This document shows positions 6,505 to 15,663 of a stretch of 46,518 nt of DNA, one piece after another. Source of the stretch: Paludibacteraceae bacterium (lineage in GTDB: Bacteria; Bacteroidota; Bacteroidia; Bacteroidales; Paludibacteraceae); contig JAFOYE010000014.1 of NCBI GenBank assembly GCA_017391525.1, positions 1-46,518 of the forward strand, written 5' to 3'. The translations under genes and the position numbers were made by a program. The stretch's first letter is position 1; every line of letters begins with the position of its first letter. The notes beneath the pieces are model-generated. The model ran no database searches and was not told where the DNA came from. It worked only from the letters and a program-made list of their open reading frames with translations.

Positions 6505-8205
6505 ATGCGTTTAAAATTATTCCTTTGCGTTTTGTGCATCAGCAGTTTGGCTATGGCTGAACAAATTATTCGTGTGTCGCAGATTGGTTATCTGCCAGAA
6601 GCGAAGAAGTTTGCTATCATCATGACAGGTGATAGTGGTCGTTGGGAATATACTCGTTACGACTTTTCAGACCTCAAAGAGGAAGGATGGCATCAATTGA
6701 AGATAGGCGAGGCCGTTTCCGATAGTTTCCTCATTAGCAAGCATGTATATGACGGTTTGGCGGATTTTCCCCTGAACTACATGCGCCAACAGCGTTGCGG
6801 TTGGAATCCTTTTACGGGCGACAGTTGTCACCAAAAAGATGGATATATCATTTACCACCCTACCAAGACGGGACAACGCATTGATGTAAGAGGCGGTTGG
6901 CACGATGCCAGTGACTGCTTGCAATACGCGACAACGACTGCCAATGCGATCTATCAGATGATGCTTGCTTATGAGCAATATCCCGAGTTGTTTGGCGATA
7001 GGTACCAAACCAATGGTACACCAGGAGCGAATGGTATTCCTGATATTGTGGATGAGATTCGCTGGGGATTGGATTGGTTAGACCGTATGAATCCTGCACC
7101 CGGGGAGTTCTATAATCAATTGGCAGACGACCGCGATCATATAGGCATGCGTTTTCCTAAGGATGACCAAGCCGATTACGGCTGGGGCGTGAACAATGGT
7201 CGTCCTGTCTATTTCGTTACGGGCGAGCCTCAGGTGCAAGGTCATGGTATGAATATCTCTACTGGTACTTCTTCTATTGTAGGTAAGTACGCATCTTGTT
7301 TTGCTTTGGGTAGCAAGATCTTGGCGCCATACTACCCTGAACTGGCAGCGCGTATTGGAGAGAAAGCCGAAGACGCCTACGATTTGGGCGTTCGTAAGCC
7401 CGGTTTTAGCCAGACGGCTTCTGTTCGCTCACCCTATATCTACGAGGAAACTAACTGGGTGGATGATATGGAGTTAGGTGCTTATGAGTTGTATCGCAAA
7501 ACCAACGATAAGTCCTATCTCAAAGAGGCTGTTTCCTACGGAAGACAAGAACCTACTACCCCTTGGATGGGCAGCGATACGGCTCGCCATTACCAATGGT
7601 ATCCTTTTATGAATATTGGTCACTATCGTTTGGCGAAGGAGGATAAGAATCGTTCTCGGGAGGAGTTTGTGGCTTATTTGAAAAAGGGTATTGATACGGT
7701 CTATCAGCGTGCTCTCCATGGCGAACCTGTGCAGCAAGCTTTCTTGTATGGCGTGCCCTCTATCTGGTGCTCAAATAACCTGACAACGGCAATGCTGACC
7801 CAATGTATCTTGTATCGTCAATTGACGAATGATTCTACCTATATTGACATGGAATCGTCGTTGCGCGATTGGCTACTAGGCTGCAATCCATGGGGCGTAT
7901 GTATGATTGTGGAATTGCCTGGCGCTAAGTGCTATCCTACTCAGCCTCACTCGTTTATGATCAGCGAGAAGATTGGTAATACAACAGGTGGATTGGTGGA
8001 CGGTCCCGTCTATCAAGGTATCTTCAATAGCCTGCGTGGCGTGAACATGGATGGTGGTATCAATTATATGCGCTACCAACCCAATGTGATGGTGTATCAC
8101 GACTCCACGAATGACTACTCCACCAACGAACCAACGATGGACGGAACAGCCTGTTTGATCTTCCCATTCGCTGCTTACGAAGCAGAGGCAAAGTTAAGCA
8201 AATAA
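6505..8205 (+). CDS. Glycoside hydrolase family 9 (endoglucanase/cellodextrinase-type), secreted
   Basis: The 566-residue protein has a signal peptide (MRLKLFLCVLCISSLAMA) and then IIRVSQIGYLPEAKKFA, the first strand of the Ig-like domain that precedes GH9 catalytic domains. The catalytic (alpha/alpha)6 domain shows RGGWHDASDCLQY, whose Asp residues (about 133-136) match the catalytic base, NGIPDIVDEIRWGLDWLDRM, WLLGCNPWG, and a C-terminal TNEPTMDGTACL with the likely acid Glu (about 543). GH9 enzymes invert beta-1,4-glucan bonds. The Ig-like domain looks some 30 residues shorter than usual: ATP-independent packing strands between KFAIIM and WHQLKIG seem to be missing. No sorting tail is present, so it is probably periplasmic or a surface protein by another route. 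A terminator follows. Confidence 0.92.
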   Translation: MRLKLFLCVLCISSLAMAEQIIRVSQIGYLPEAKKFAIIMTGDSGRWEYTRYDFSDLKEEGWHQLKIGEAVSDSFLISKHVYDGLADFPLNYMRQQRCGWNPFTGDSCHQKDGYIIYHPTKTGQRIDVRGGWHDASDCLQYATTTANAIYQMMLAYEQYPELFGDRYQTNGTPGANGIPDIVDEIRWGLDWLDRMNPAPGEFYNQLADDRDHIGMRFPKDDQADYGWGVNNGRPVYFVTGEPQVQGHGMNISTGTSSIVGKYASCFALGSKILAPYYPELAARIGEKAEDAYDLGVRKPGFSQTASVRSPYIYEETNWVDDMELGAYELYRKTNDKSYLKEAVSYGRQEPTTPWMGSDTARHYQWYPFMNIGHYRLAKEDKNRSREEFVAYLKKGIDTVYQRALHGEPVQQAFLYGVPSIWCSNNLTTAMLTQCILYRQLTNDSTYIDMESSLRDWLLGCNPWGVCMIVELPGAKCYPTQPHSFMISEKIGNTTGGLVDGPVYQGIFNSLRGVNMDGGINYMRYQPNVMVYHDSTNDYSTNEPTMDGTACLIFPFAAYEAEAKLSK

Positions 8206-8230
8206 AATTCTAAAAAACGAACTATATAGA

Positions 8231-8251
8231 TTACACTATTCCGTAGTGTAA
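8231..8251 (+). other. Hairpin preceding the GH9 terminator
   Basis: A perfect 8-bp stem (TTACACTA with TAGTGTAA) has a 5-base loop, 9 bp before the terminator stem. It may protect the 3' end of the mRNA. Confidence 0.6.
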
Positions 8252-8259
8252 CACTTTGA

Positions 8260-8290
8260 AAAATGCGCCAAGAGCGCATTTTTCTTGCGT
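8260..8290 (+). terminator. Intrinsic terminator after the GH9 gene
   Basis: A 9-bp stem AAAATGCGC (8260-8268) and GCGCATTTT (8274-8282) has loop CAAGA and is followed by T-rich sequence. The last T bases overlap the -33 region of the uvrA promoter. Confidence 0.85.
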
Positions 8291-8315
8291 ATGTGAGAAA
8301 AAAATTGTACCTTTG
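8284..8315 (+). promoter_or_regulatory. uvrA promoter
   Basis: CTTG (8284-8287), 20 bp, TACCTTTG (8308-8315). The extension TTGCGTATGTG is a variant of the TTGCATATATG form. A GCAGCGCAAAGG segment follows at the start of the transcript. The ATG is at 8348. Confidence 0.8.
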
Positions 8316-8347
8316 CAGCGCAAAGGTATCTAGAAGGCAATTGATAC

Positions 8348-11062
8348 ATGAAAAACAAAGGCAATGACATACTCATCACAGGCGCGCGCGTGCATAATTT
8401 AAAGAATGTGGATGTGCGTATTCCGCGAGACAAACTTGTGGTCATTACAGGTCTGTCGGGTAGCGGTAAATCATCGCTTGCCTTTGATACCATCTTTGCC
8501 GAAGGTCAACGCCGTTATATGGAGACTTTCTCCTCTTACGCACGAGGATATATTGGTACAATGCAACGCCCTGATGTGGACAAGATAACAGGTCTCTCGC
8601 CTGTTATTAGCATAGATCAAAAGACTACTTCTCGTAACCCTCGTTCAACGGTCGGCACCGTCACAGAAGTGTATGATTTTCTACGCCTTCTCTTTGCGCG
8701 TGCTGCTGATGCATACTCGTATGCGTCAGGAGAGAAGATGGTGCAATATACTGATGACCAAATACTAGATCTCATTCTCCGTGAGTATGCCGGACAAAAA
8801 GTCCTAATCCTAGCTCCTATGGTCAACAACCGCAAGGGTCACTACAAAGAGCTTTTTGAGACCATCCGCCGCAAAGGTTTTTTACATGTGCGGGTGGATG
8901 GCGAAGTGCAAGAGATCTACTCGGGTATGAAGCTAGACCGCTACAAGAACCACACGATTGAGGCCGTAGTTGATCGTCTCAAACTAAAAACGGACAACGA
9001 CGAGGAAGATCTTAAACGCTTACGTGCATCCGTGGATCAAGCCATGCGCATGGGAGACGGAGTGATGGCAATGTGCGTAGTTCAGAATGGTTCAGGAGTT
9101 CAGAATAGTTCAACGTTGTCTTTGCGCTACTTCTCTCGTCATCTTATGTGTCCTACCACAGGTATGAGTTATGCCGAACCTGCACCACATACATTCTCGT
9201 TCAACTCTCCACAAGGTTGGTGTCCTACATGTCGGGGACTTGGTAAGGTGAAAGGCGAAAGGTTAGAGGCGAAAGGCGAGGAGGAGTTGGATAATATCAT
9301 CAAGGATGATGAGAATTGGTACACACGCATGTTGGAATATGTGCAACAACCAGAGGATGAGAAGGAGGAGAAAGAAGAGGTATGGTGCGAGTGTCCTACA
9401 TGTAAAGGTCAGCGTCTTAGCCGCGAAGCCTTGAGTTTCCGCATTGCTGATAAGAATATTGCTGAATTATCAGCAATGGATATTACAGACCTGAGAGCAT
9501 GGCTGATGAATGTGCCAGCTAAATTAAGCAATAAGCAACGCGCGATAGCTGAACCTATCATCAAAGAAATCATATCCCGTTTAGGCTTTATGCTCAGTGT
9601 GGGACTATCATACTTATCCCTCTCGCGCTCATCTGACAGCCTATCTGGTGGCGAAAACCAACGCATACGCCTTGCTACACAAGTGGGTAGCAAACTGGTG
9701 AACGTGCTTTATATCTTAGACGAGCCAAGTATTGGTCTTCATCAGCGTGATAATCAGCGTTTGATTGACTCGCTGAAACAACTGCGAGACATGGGCAACT
9801 CCGTGATCGTGGTAGAACACGATGAGGATATGATGCGTCAAGCGGATTACATTATTGACATAGGTCCTAAGGCAGGTCGCTTAGGTGGACATATTGTATT
9901 TGAAGGTACGCCAGCAGAATTGCTGAAAGCCGATACGCTGACGGCAAAGTATCTTCGCGGAGAACTCTCTGCTACGTTACCGCATGTTCAACATAGTTCA
10001 ACAGTGGTTCAAAATGGTTCAACATTGCACAACGATGAACGCGAAGCATTGAACAATATTGAACAAGCTGCAGAGCAGGCGTTGAACACACTCGTGTTAC
10101 GCGGTTGCAGGGGAAACAATCTCAAAGGTGTAGATGTATCCTTCCCATTGGGTAAGATGATTGCGGTCACTGGTGTGTCGGGTAGTGGAAAATCTACACT
10201 TGTCAATCAAACCCTTTATCCAATCCTCAGCCAATACTTCTATCGGAGCTTGCAAGAGCCATTGGCATATGATAGCATTGAGGGAATCGAACTTATAGAC
10301 AAAGTGATTGCTGTAGATCAATCACCTATCGGTCGTACCCCTCGTAGCAATCCTGCTACATACACTGGAGTGTTTACGGACATCCGCAACCTCTTTGCAC
10401 AACTGCCTGAATCTAAGATCCACTCATGGAAAGCAGGACGCTTCTCTTTCAACAACGCAGGCGGTCGTTGTGAGGAGTGTAGTGGTAATGGCTACAAGAC
10501 TATCCAGATGAACTTCTTGCCCAATGTCTATGTGCCTTGCGAAGTGTGTGGTGGCAAACGCTACAACCGCGAAACATTAGAGGCACGGTTCAAAGGCAAA
10601 TCCATCGCTGATGTACTGGATATGACTATCAATCAAGCGGTGGAGTTCTTCGAGAGTCAACCATACATCCTGAAGAAAATCAAGACATTGCAAGATGTAG
10701 GACTAGGTTATATCAAACTCGGACAATCCTCAACCACCCTATCTGGTGGCGAGAGCCAACGCGTCAAACTCGCAACAGAGCTTGCTCGCCCTAGTACAGG
10801 TAAAACGCTATACATATTAGATGAGCCTACTACTGGATTGCATTTTGAAGATGTACGTGTACTGATGGGTGTCTTACGTCAATTAGTAGACAAAGGCAAT
10901 ACTGTCATTATCATTGAGCATAACCCAGACGTCATCCGCTCCTGTGACCATCTCATTGATATGGGACCCGATGGCGGACGCGATGGCGGCACGGTTGTTG
11001 CCACAGGCACAATAGAAGATATACGTAACCATCCAAATAGCATAACTGGTAAATTCATCTAA
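8348..11062 (+). CDS. uvrA: Excinuclease ABC subunit A (UvrA) with tandem-repeat insertions
   Basis: This 904-residue UvrA finds DNA damage in nucleotide excision repair and loads UvrB. Both ABC halves are complete: Walker [10 protein letters not shown] (35-43) and GVSGSGKST (about 608), signatures [12 protein letters not shown] (about 432) and [16 protein letters not shown] (about 797), and the LDEPSIGLH and LDEPTTGLH Walker B motifs. [12 protein letters not shown] and [12 protein letters not shown] zinc modules are present. Three stretches look inserted and are built of short DNA repeats: residues about 245-256 ([12 protein letters not shown]), 301-313 ([13 protein letters not shown]) and 547-560 ([14 protein letters not shown]). 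Between the first zinc-module cysteine pairs there are only about 55 residues, where UvrA usually has about 130. It may be the second, divergent UvrA that some Bacteroidota carry, and catalytic motifs suggest it is functional. The antiporter starts 25 bp downstream. Confidence 0.95.
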   Translation: MKNKGNDILITGARVHNLKNVDVRIPRDKLVVITGLSGSGKSSLAFDTIFAEGQRRYMETFSSYARGYIGTMQRPDVDKITGLSPVISIDQKTTSRNPRSTVGTVTEVYDFLRLLFARAADAYSYASGEKMVQYTDDQILDLILREYAGQKVLILAPMVNNRKGHYKELFETIRRKGFLHVRVDGEVQEIYSGMKLDRYKNHTIEAVVDRLKLKTDNDEEDLKRLRASVDQAMRMGDGVMAMCVVQNGSGVQNSSTLSLRYFSRHLMCPTTGMSYAEPAPHTFSFNSPQGWCPTCRGLGKVKGERLEAKGEEELDNIIKDDENWYTRMLEYVQQPEDEKEEKEEVWCECPTCKGQRLSREALSFRIADKNIAELSAMDITDLRAWLMNVPAKLSNKQRAIAEPIIKEIISRLGFMLSVGLSYLSLSRSSDSLSGGENQRIRLATQVGSKLVNVLYILDEPSIGLHQRDNQRLIDSLKQLRDMGNSVIVVEHDEDMMRQADYIIDIGPKAGRLGGHIVFEGTPAELLKADTLTAKYLRGELSATLPHVQHSSTVVQNGSTLHNDEREALNNIEQAAEQALNTLVLRGCRGNNLKGVDVSFPLGKMIAVTGVSGSGKSTLVNQTLYPILSQYFYRSLQEPLAYDSIEGIELIDKVIAVDQSPIGRTPRSNPATYTGVFTDIRNLFAQLPESKIHSWKAGRFSFNNAGGRCEECSGNGYKTIQMNFLPNVYVPCEVCGGKRYNRETLEARFKGKSIADVLDMTINQAVEFFESQPYILKKIKTLQDVGLGYIKLGQSSTTLSGGESQRVKLATELARPSTGKTLYILDEPTTGLHFEDVRVLMGVLRQLVDKGNTVIIIEHNPDVIRSCDHLIDMGPDGGRDGGTVVATGTIEDIRNHPNSITGKFI
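9080..9115 (+). repeat. In-frame GTTCAGAA-type array inside uvrA (first)
   Basis: Four units starting with GTTCA at 9080, 9090, 9098 and 9108 (lengths 10, 8, 10, 8), in all 36 bp, read as [12 protein letters not shown]. The unit GTTCAGAA is the same as in the intergenic octamer arrays at 24764-24787 and 24833-24856. Confidence 0.8.
9247..9281 (+). repeat. In-frame heptamer array inside uvrA (GGCGAAA type)
   Basis: Five 7-bp units: GGTGAAA, GGCGAAA, GGTTAGA, GGCGAAA, GGCGAGG. It matches the array inside korB (30891-30925) at 33 of 35 bases, and both are read in the same frame, giving [12 protein letters not shown] here and VKGESLEAKGEE there. Confidence 0.85.
9986..10027 (+). repeat. In-frame GTTCAACA-type array inside uvrA (second)
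   Basis: Four units starting with GTTCA at 9986, 9996, 10007 and 10017 give [14 protein letters not shown]. The frame relative to GTTCA is the same as in the first array. It sits in the linker between the two ABC halves. Confidence 0.8.
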
Positions 11063-11087
11063 CTATATACCGTACACTTTACACACC

Positions 11088-12947
11088 ATGTCATCACTAC
11101 TAACCATAGTTCTCATCATAGGAATCATCCTGTTTGTTCCCCTACTATGCCGCAGAATACACGTTCCAAGCATTGTAGGATTCATCCTTGCAGGTATGAT
11201 TATAGGTCCTTCTGTTCTCGGTTGGTTGGGCAGTAGCCATACCATCAATCAATTGGGCAAGATAGGAATGCTATACATCATGTTCCAATCAGGTAGTGAG
11301 ATTGACATGAACGATTTCAAACAGTTGCGCTATCACTCTATCATATATGGTTTGATGACTTTCCTCATTCCAACAGCTCTAGGTCTAATTACTAGTCACT
11401 GGATACTTGGAATGAATTGGACAACTAGTCTGTTATTAGCATCTATGTATGGTAGCCACACACTGATGACATATCCTATCGTTAGTCGTTATGGTATTCA
11501 AAAGAACCGTGCTGTCAATATCACCGTAGGTGCTACCATGTGGGCCATAACCCTATCACTGATCGTTTTGGCTGTGGTAGAGGGGCGTATGGGCGAGCCA
11601 CGTTCAATATCGGACTTTGCTATAGGAACTGGTTTACTAATTACTTTTTTAGTATCGGTTATGTGGTTATTCCCATGGCTGACTCGTATGTTCTTCAAGC
11701 AATATCGCGATCCTGTTTCTAGTTTCGCCGTAGTGATGCTTATGCTTGTCAGTTCTGCAGTATTAGCAGAAATGGCAGGTATGGAAGGCATACTCGGTTC
11801 CTTCTTATGCGGTGTTTCTCTCAATCGACTACTGCCTAACCGTTCGCCACTAGTAGGAAGATTAACCTTCGTAGGTAATAGTATCTTTGTTCCGTTATTC
11901 TTAATTAGTGTAGGTTTGATTATTGACGTAGAAGCTTTCTGGAGCGGTTGGGGAACCATCTTCATTGCAGCAGTAATGATTGCTACCAAACTCATTGGTA
12001 AGAGCGCCTCCGCTTGGTTAGGACAAGGATTGTTCCGTTTCAGCAATATGGAACGCCAATTGGTTTTTGGACTCACACAAGCATCCGCAGCTGGTACACT
12101 AGCCATCGCAACCATTGGATATGAATTAGGAGTATTCTCCTCCGAGATTCTCAACGCCTCAGTGCTAATGATTCTAGTACTTTGTACCATAGCTAGTTTC
12201 ATCACCGAACATGCAGCTAAACTCATAGCCTTGGACGAACAAGCTCAACTAGTCAGTGATCATGAGGACGACTATTGGTTACTCACATCGGTAGGCAATG
12301 ATCTACGCCCAGCCATGCGTGAGATAGGCGAAATGGCTTCATTAGATAACATCGAGATCAAGCAATCTGCGGATTGGCAAGATGTTTCTAACCTCGTGGA
12401 ACACACCAGCAAGTCTGTTATCGTATATCACGAAGCACAACCTATCAATACTGTCAGTCGACTTGTGGTAGCCGTACCTCGCTACGCAGAGAAAGAAAGA
12501 GACTTTATTACCTGCTTCGGTTTGGTACGCCGCCTTGCCGGCGAATTAGGAGCAAAAGTAGTATTCTATGCACATCCAGATACACAAGTAGCTATACAAA
12601 CCATGTGCCGACGTCCAGGTAAATACCTACTAGCTACCTTCCGCAATATGGATGGATGGGAGGAAGTTAATATCCTATCACAAACCATCAAAGACAACGA
12701 TATGCTTATTCTATTGTCATCTCGTAAGTCAACTGCTAGTTACAACCCGCTTTTTGAGGAGATTCCTGCTATGTTAGATACACATTTTACATCTTATAAC
12801 TCTATGGTGGTGTATCCAGAGCAACAGACTGGTGGACCAGATATGGATGTATTGCTGATGGATATTCCTCCAGCAAGTACTACATGGTCATTACTTACCC
12901 GCTGCAAGCGTTTTGCTAAACGCATCCTAAAAATAGATCAAACCTAA
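11088..12947 (+). CDS. Cation:proton antiporter (CPA2/Kef-like) with cytoplasmic C-terminal domain
   Basis: The 619-residue protein has about 12 hydrophobic segments over residues 1-375, starting with LLTIVLIIGIILFVPLLC and the VPSIVGFILAGMIIGPSVLG signature of monovalent cation:proton antiporter-2 proteins. SLLLASMYGSHTLMTYPIV corresponds to the core crossover helix. The C-terminal 240 residues are soluble and have alternating beta/alpha segments (SVIVYHEAQPINTVSRLVVAVP, KVVFYAHPDTQVAI), resembling a universal-stress-protein-type domain often fused to this family. It would exchange Na+ or K+ for H+ across the inner membrane. It lies 25 bp after uvrA and 20 bp before the nuclease gene, without its own visible promoter, so the three are probably one transcript. 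Confidence 0.88.
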   Translation: MSSLLTIVLIIGIILFVPLLCRRIHVPSIVGFILAGMIIGPSVLGWLGSSHTINQLGKIGMLYIMFQSGSEIDMNDFKQLRYHSIIYGLMTFLIPTALGLITSHWILGMNWTTSLLLASMYGSHTLMTYPIVSRYGIQKNRAVNITVGATMWAITLSLIVLAVVEGRMGEPRSISDFAIGTGLLITFLVSVMWLFPWLTRMFFKQYRDPVSSFAVVMLMLVSSAVLAEMAGMEGILGSFLCGVSLNRLLPNRSPLVGRLTFVGNSIFVPLFLISVGLIIDVEAFWSGWGTIFIAAVMIATKLIGKSASAWLGQGLFRFSNMERQLVFGLTQASAAGTLAIATIGYELGVFSSEILNASVLMILVLCTIASFITEHAAKLIALDEQAQLVSDHEDDYWLLTSVGNDLRPAMREIGEMASLDNIEIKQSADWQDVSNLVEHTSKSVIVYHEAQPINTVSRLVVAVPRYAEKERDFITCFGLVRRLAGELGAKVVFYAHPDTQVAIQTMCRRPGKYLLATFRNMDGWEEVNILSQTIKDNDMLILLSSRKSTASYNPLFEEIPAMLDTHFTSYNSMVVYPEQQTGGPDMDVLLMDIPPASTTWSLLTRCKRFAKRILKIDQT

Positions 12948-12967
12948 CCATTAAACCTTATCGTACT

Positions 12968-15649
12968 ATGCATTCATATCTAGAAAGTATAGCTCAAGTG
13001 TTTGCCTCTGAAGTAGGCATTGAGTTATCACAATACACGTTTGTTTTCCCTAACCATCGTGCGGGATTATTCTTTCGAAAACATTTGTGCAAGGCACTCC
13101 AGCAACCTATCTTTGCACCTAAGATCATAACCATTAACGAGTGTTTTGCTTCCCTAACACATCTGCAAGCTGCTGATCAATTAACACTATTGCTACGATT
13201 GTATCGAGCATACAAAAAGCGCCGCGAGAATGCGGAGGAATTAGAGCACTTCTTACATTGGGGAAAAATGATGTTGGCCGATTTCTCCGAGGTAGATAAT
13301 CACTGTGTTAAAGACGTCAAGTCGCTCTACGCCTTAGTAGAAGACATGCACGATATTGATGTACACTTCGCATCCTTACAACCAGAGCAAATCAATGCTA
13401 TCAAACGCTTTTGGCAAGAATTTCATGCATCCTATGAGAACAACAATGGGAATCATATGCACCAACAATTCATACGCACATGGCAACTATTATATCCCCT
13501 ATACTGCGATTTAAGAGAAGACTTGCTCAAAGAGGGTTTAGCGTATGAAGGTTTGCTACACAGGCAAGTATTAGAATCATGGGATTCCATAACTGAGGAT
13601 AAATTCAGTAAACAGTACGTATTCATCGGTTTCAATGCGATGACCAAATCTGAACGTCAATTGATGCTCAATCTGCAAGAAATGGGACGTGCTGATTTTT
13701 ATTTTGACTACTCCGACCATTTGCTACGCGATGAGCAGAACGCTGCCTCTCGATTCATGCAGGATAACCAACTACTCTTCCGTTCACGATATACATTGCC
13801 AGATGTCATTACAACTCCATTAGAAGAAAAAGACATTACACTGATTACTGTATCGTCATCTGTCAGCCAAGCTCATCAAGTACATGAAGTGCTTGACCGA
13901 CTCAAAGATAACGTGATTGATTGGACGCGTACTGCAGTGGTTTTACCGAACGAAGAACTACTCATTCCACTTCTACATACCATACCTAGCGACATACAGA
14001 AAATCAATGTCACTATGGGTTATCCACTGCGTGCTACACAACCATACAAGTTGATGGCATACCCAGAAAAGGAGATGGATATACCTCAGGACACCAATGT
14101 TTTCTTTGAGCAAATGTACCAAGCACTCCATGAGATGCTAAATACAAACAACACAGAGAGTATATACCAGATGTTGAAGGTAGTAGAACGTGTTCAACAA
14201 GCTAGTTTGGAATATACAGACATTGATTTTTCGGTACAAGCCGTGCAGCAATTGCTCAAAATGTTAAGCATGGAAATGACCATTCCATATACAGGCGAAC
14301 CGCTAGAAGGTCTCCAAATAATGGGTGTGTTAGAGACACGTGCACTAGAGTTTGACAATATCATCATCACGGACTTCAATGATGATACATATCCAGGACG
14401 TTCAAGGAATAATAGTTTCATCCCTTATACATTGCGTCGTGGTTTTGACCTGCCTACAATTGAACGTCAAGATGCTATTTTCGCATACAACTTCTACCGA
14501 ATGCTCTCACACGCCAAAAACATCTGGTTTATAGCCAACACCCACGCTGATGATCAACACTCAGGTGAATTGTCACGCTATTACTACCAGTTGATATGGC
14601 AATACCAACTACCTATCAAGCATGTCATCATTAACGACAAACTTCTATCGAACATCCCTGAGCGATTGCCTATATCCAAGACCTCAAAAGCAATGGAAGC
14701 GTTAGAAGACTTTGTGCGCGGAGGTAAACGTAATCTATCTGCGACCGCCCTTGGAGACTATCTACGTTGCCCAAAATACTTCTATTACAAATACCTAGAA
14801 CGCATACGAGAAAAAGATAGGGATGAAACTATTACCATCAGCGATGCAACACTAGGAGAAGTGTACCACGAAATTATGCAAGACCTATATACCCCGTTAG
14901 AGGGTAAGCAGGTACTAACAGCAGATTTAGAAGAGAGAAAACGTCTTGTATATGACGATGATGATTGGCGCAAGCGCAAACCTCTGGAGAAACTGCAAGG
15001 TGATGAATTGGCTGAGAAAATAATACGAAACAGCGTCTATGACACTTTAGAGCACGATCTAAAACTCACACCATTTGAATACATCAAATCAGAACTCGCA
15101 GCTCGACGAACTATACATCTACCTAACTTCGATAAGGAGATATCGCTATTCGGTAAAATAGACCGCTTAGATGTCAAACAAAATCAAATGCGCGTGATTG
15201 ACTACAAGACGGGTAGTGCACATTTGGAATACTCAACTATGGCGGAAGTATTCGGCCACAGCAAAAAGGTAGAAGAAGAGGAAACATCCATCCGCAATGA
15301 GGGCAATAGATATATCCTACAAACCCTACTCTACTGCTGGATGGCAGAGGCAAACCAAGAGTTCAAACAGGTGCAAGAGAAATATGCTGACACGCTCATC
15401 AAAGCACCAAACATCTACTCTGTTCGGCAACTACACAATGATAGCAAACCCACATACGTTCATCACAAAGAAGATGAGATCTTGTACACAGAAGATATTG
15501 CTCAAGACTTTGTAGAACAATTGAGTGGCCTCTTAGAAGAGATTTACAATCCAGACCTACCATTCTACCCTACTCAAGACATGAGGAAATGCGAGGGATG
15601 TTATCTATCAGAGATCTGCCTCTTACCACAAAAAAAAGAAGATGCTTAA
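12968..15649 (+). CDS. AddB-like PD-(D/E)XK nuclease (RecB-family exonuclease)
   Basis: This 893-residue protein matches the Bacteroidota AddB-like layout. The N-terminal part (FVFPNHRAGLFFRKHL, ITINECFASL) is an inactive UvrD-type fold with no good Walker A, and LQIMGVLETRALEFDNIIITDFND at about 445-468 is the second-helicase-half signature. The C-terminal nuclease has LRCPKYFYYKYL (about 600), GEVYHEIMQDLY, FGKIDRLDV and RVIDYKTGS (about 741), with QTLLYCWMA after it. The Cys in RCPKYF and the CEGCYLSEIC cluster at about 874-883 fit the four-cysteine Fe-S staple of AddB. It should act with an AddA helicase-nuclease in processing double-strand breaks; addA is not in the window. Its stop overlaps that of the convergent gene by 4 bp, inside a shared terminator. 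Confidence 0.87.
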   Translation: MHSYLESIAQVFASEVGIELSQYTFVFPNHRAGLFFRKHLCKALQQPIFAPKIITINECFASLTHLQAADQLTLLLRLYRAYKKRRENAEELEHFLHWGKMMLADFSEVDNHCVKDVKSLYALVEDMHDIDVHFASLQPEQINAIKRFWQEFHASYENNNGNHMHQQFIRTWQLLYPLYCDLREDLLKEGLAYEGLLHRQVLESWDSITEDKFSKQYVFIGFNAMTKSERQLMLNLQEMGRADFYFDYSDHLLRDEQNAASRFMQDNQLLFRSRYTLPDVITTPLEEKDITLITVSSSVSQAHQVHEVLDRLKDNVIDWTRTAVVLPNEELLIPLLHTIPSDIQKINVTMGYPLRATQPYKLMAYPEKEMDIPQDTNVFFEQMYQALHEMLNTNNTESIYQMLKVVERVQQASLEYTDIDFSVQAVQQLLKMLSMEMTIPYTGEPLEGLQIMGVLETRALEFDNIIITDFNDDTYPGRSRNNSFIPYTLRRGFDLPTIERQDAIFAYNFYRMLSHAKNIWFIANTHADDQHSGELSRYYYQLIWQYQLPIKHVIINDKLLSNIPERLPISKTSKAMEALEDFVRGGKRNLSATALGDYLRCPKYFYYKYLERIREKDRDETITISDATLGEVYHEIMQDLYTPLEGKQVLTADLEERKRLVYDDDDWRKRKPLEKLQGDELAEKIIRNSVYDTLEHDLKLTPFEYIKSELAARRTIHLPNFDKEISLFGKIDRLDVKQNQMRVIDYKTGSAHLEYSTMAEVFGHSKKVEEEETSIRNEGNRYILQTLLYCWMAEANQEFKQVQEKYADTLIKAPNIYSVRQLHNDSKPTYVHHKEDEILYTEDIAQDFVEQLSGLLEEIYNPDLPFYPTQDMRKCEGCYLSEICLLPQKKEDA

Positions 15650-15663
15650 GCCATCTTCTTTTT
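15633..15663. terminator. Bidirectional terminator inside two overlapping convergent 3' ends
   Basis: A perfect 12-bp stem AAAAAGAAGATG (15633-15644) and CATCTTCTTTTT (15652-15663) has a 7-base loop CTTAAGC. The loop holds both stop codons: TAA of the nuclease (15647-15649) and TAA of the minus-strand gene (15648-15646). Each strand has a U-rich 3' arm. Confidence 0.85.

Noticed and set aside
11498..12226. 242-codon open frame on the minus strand
   Set aside because: It lies fully inside the antiporter gene on the other strand, with no family motif or promoter.
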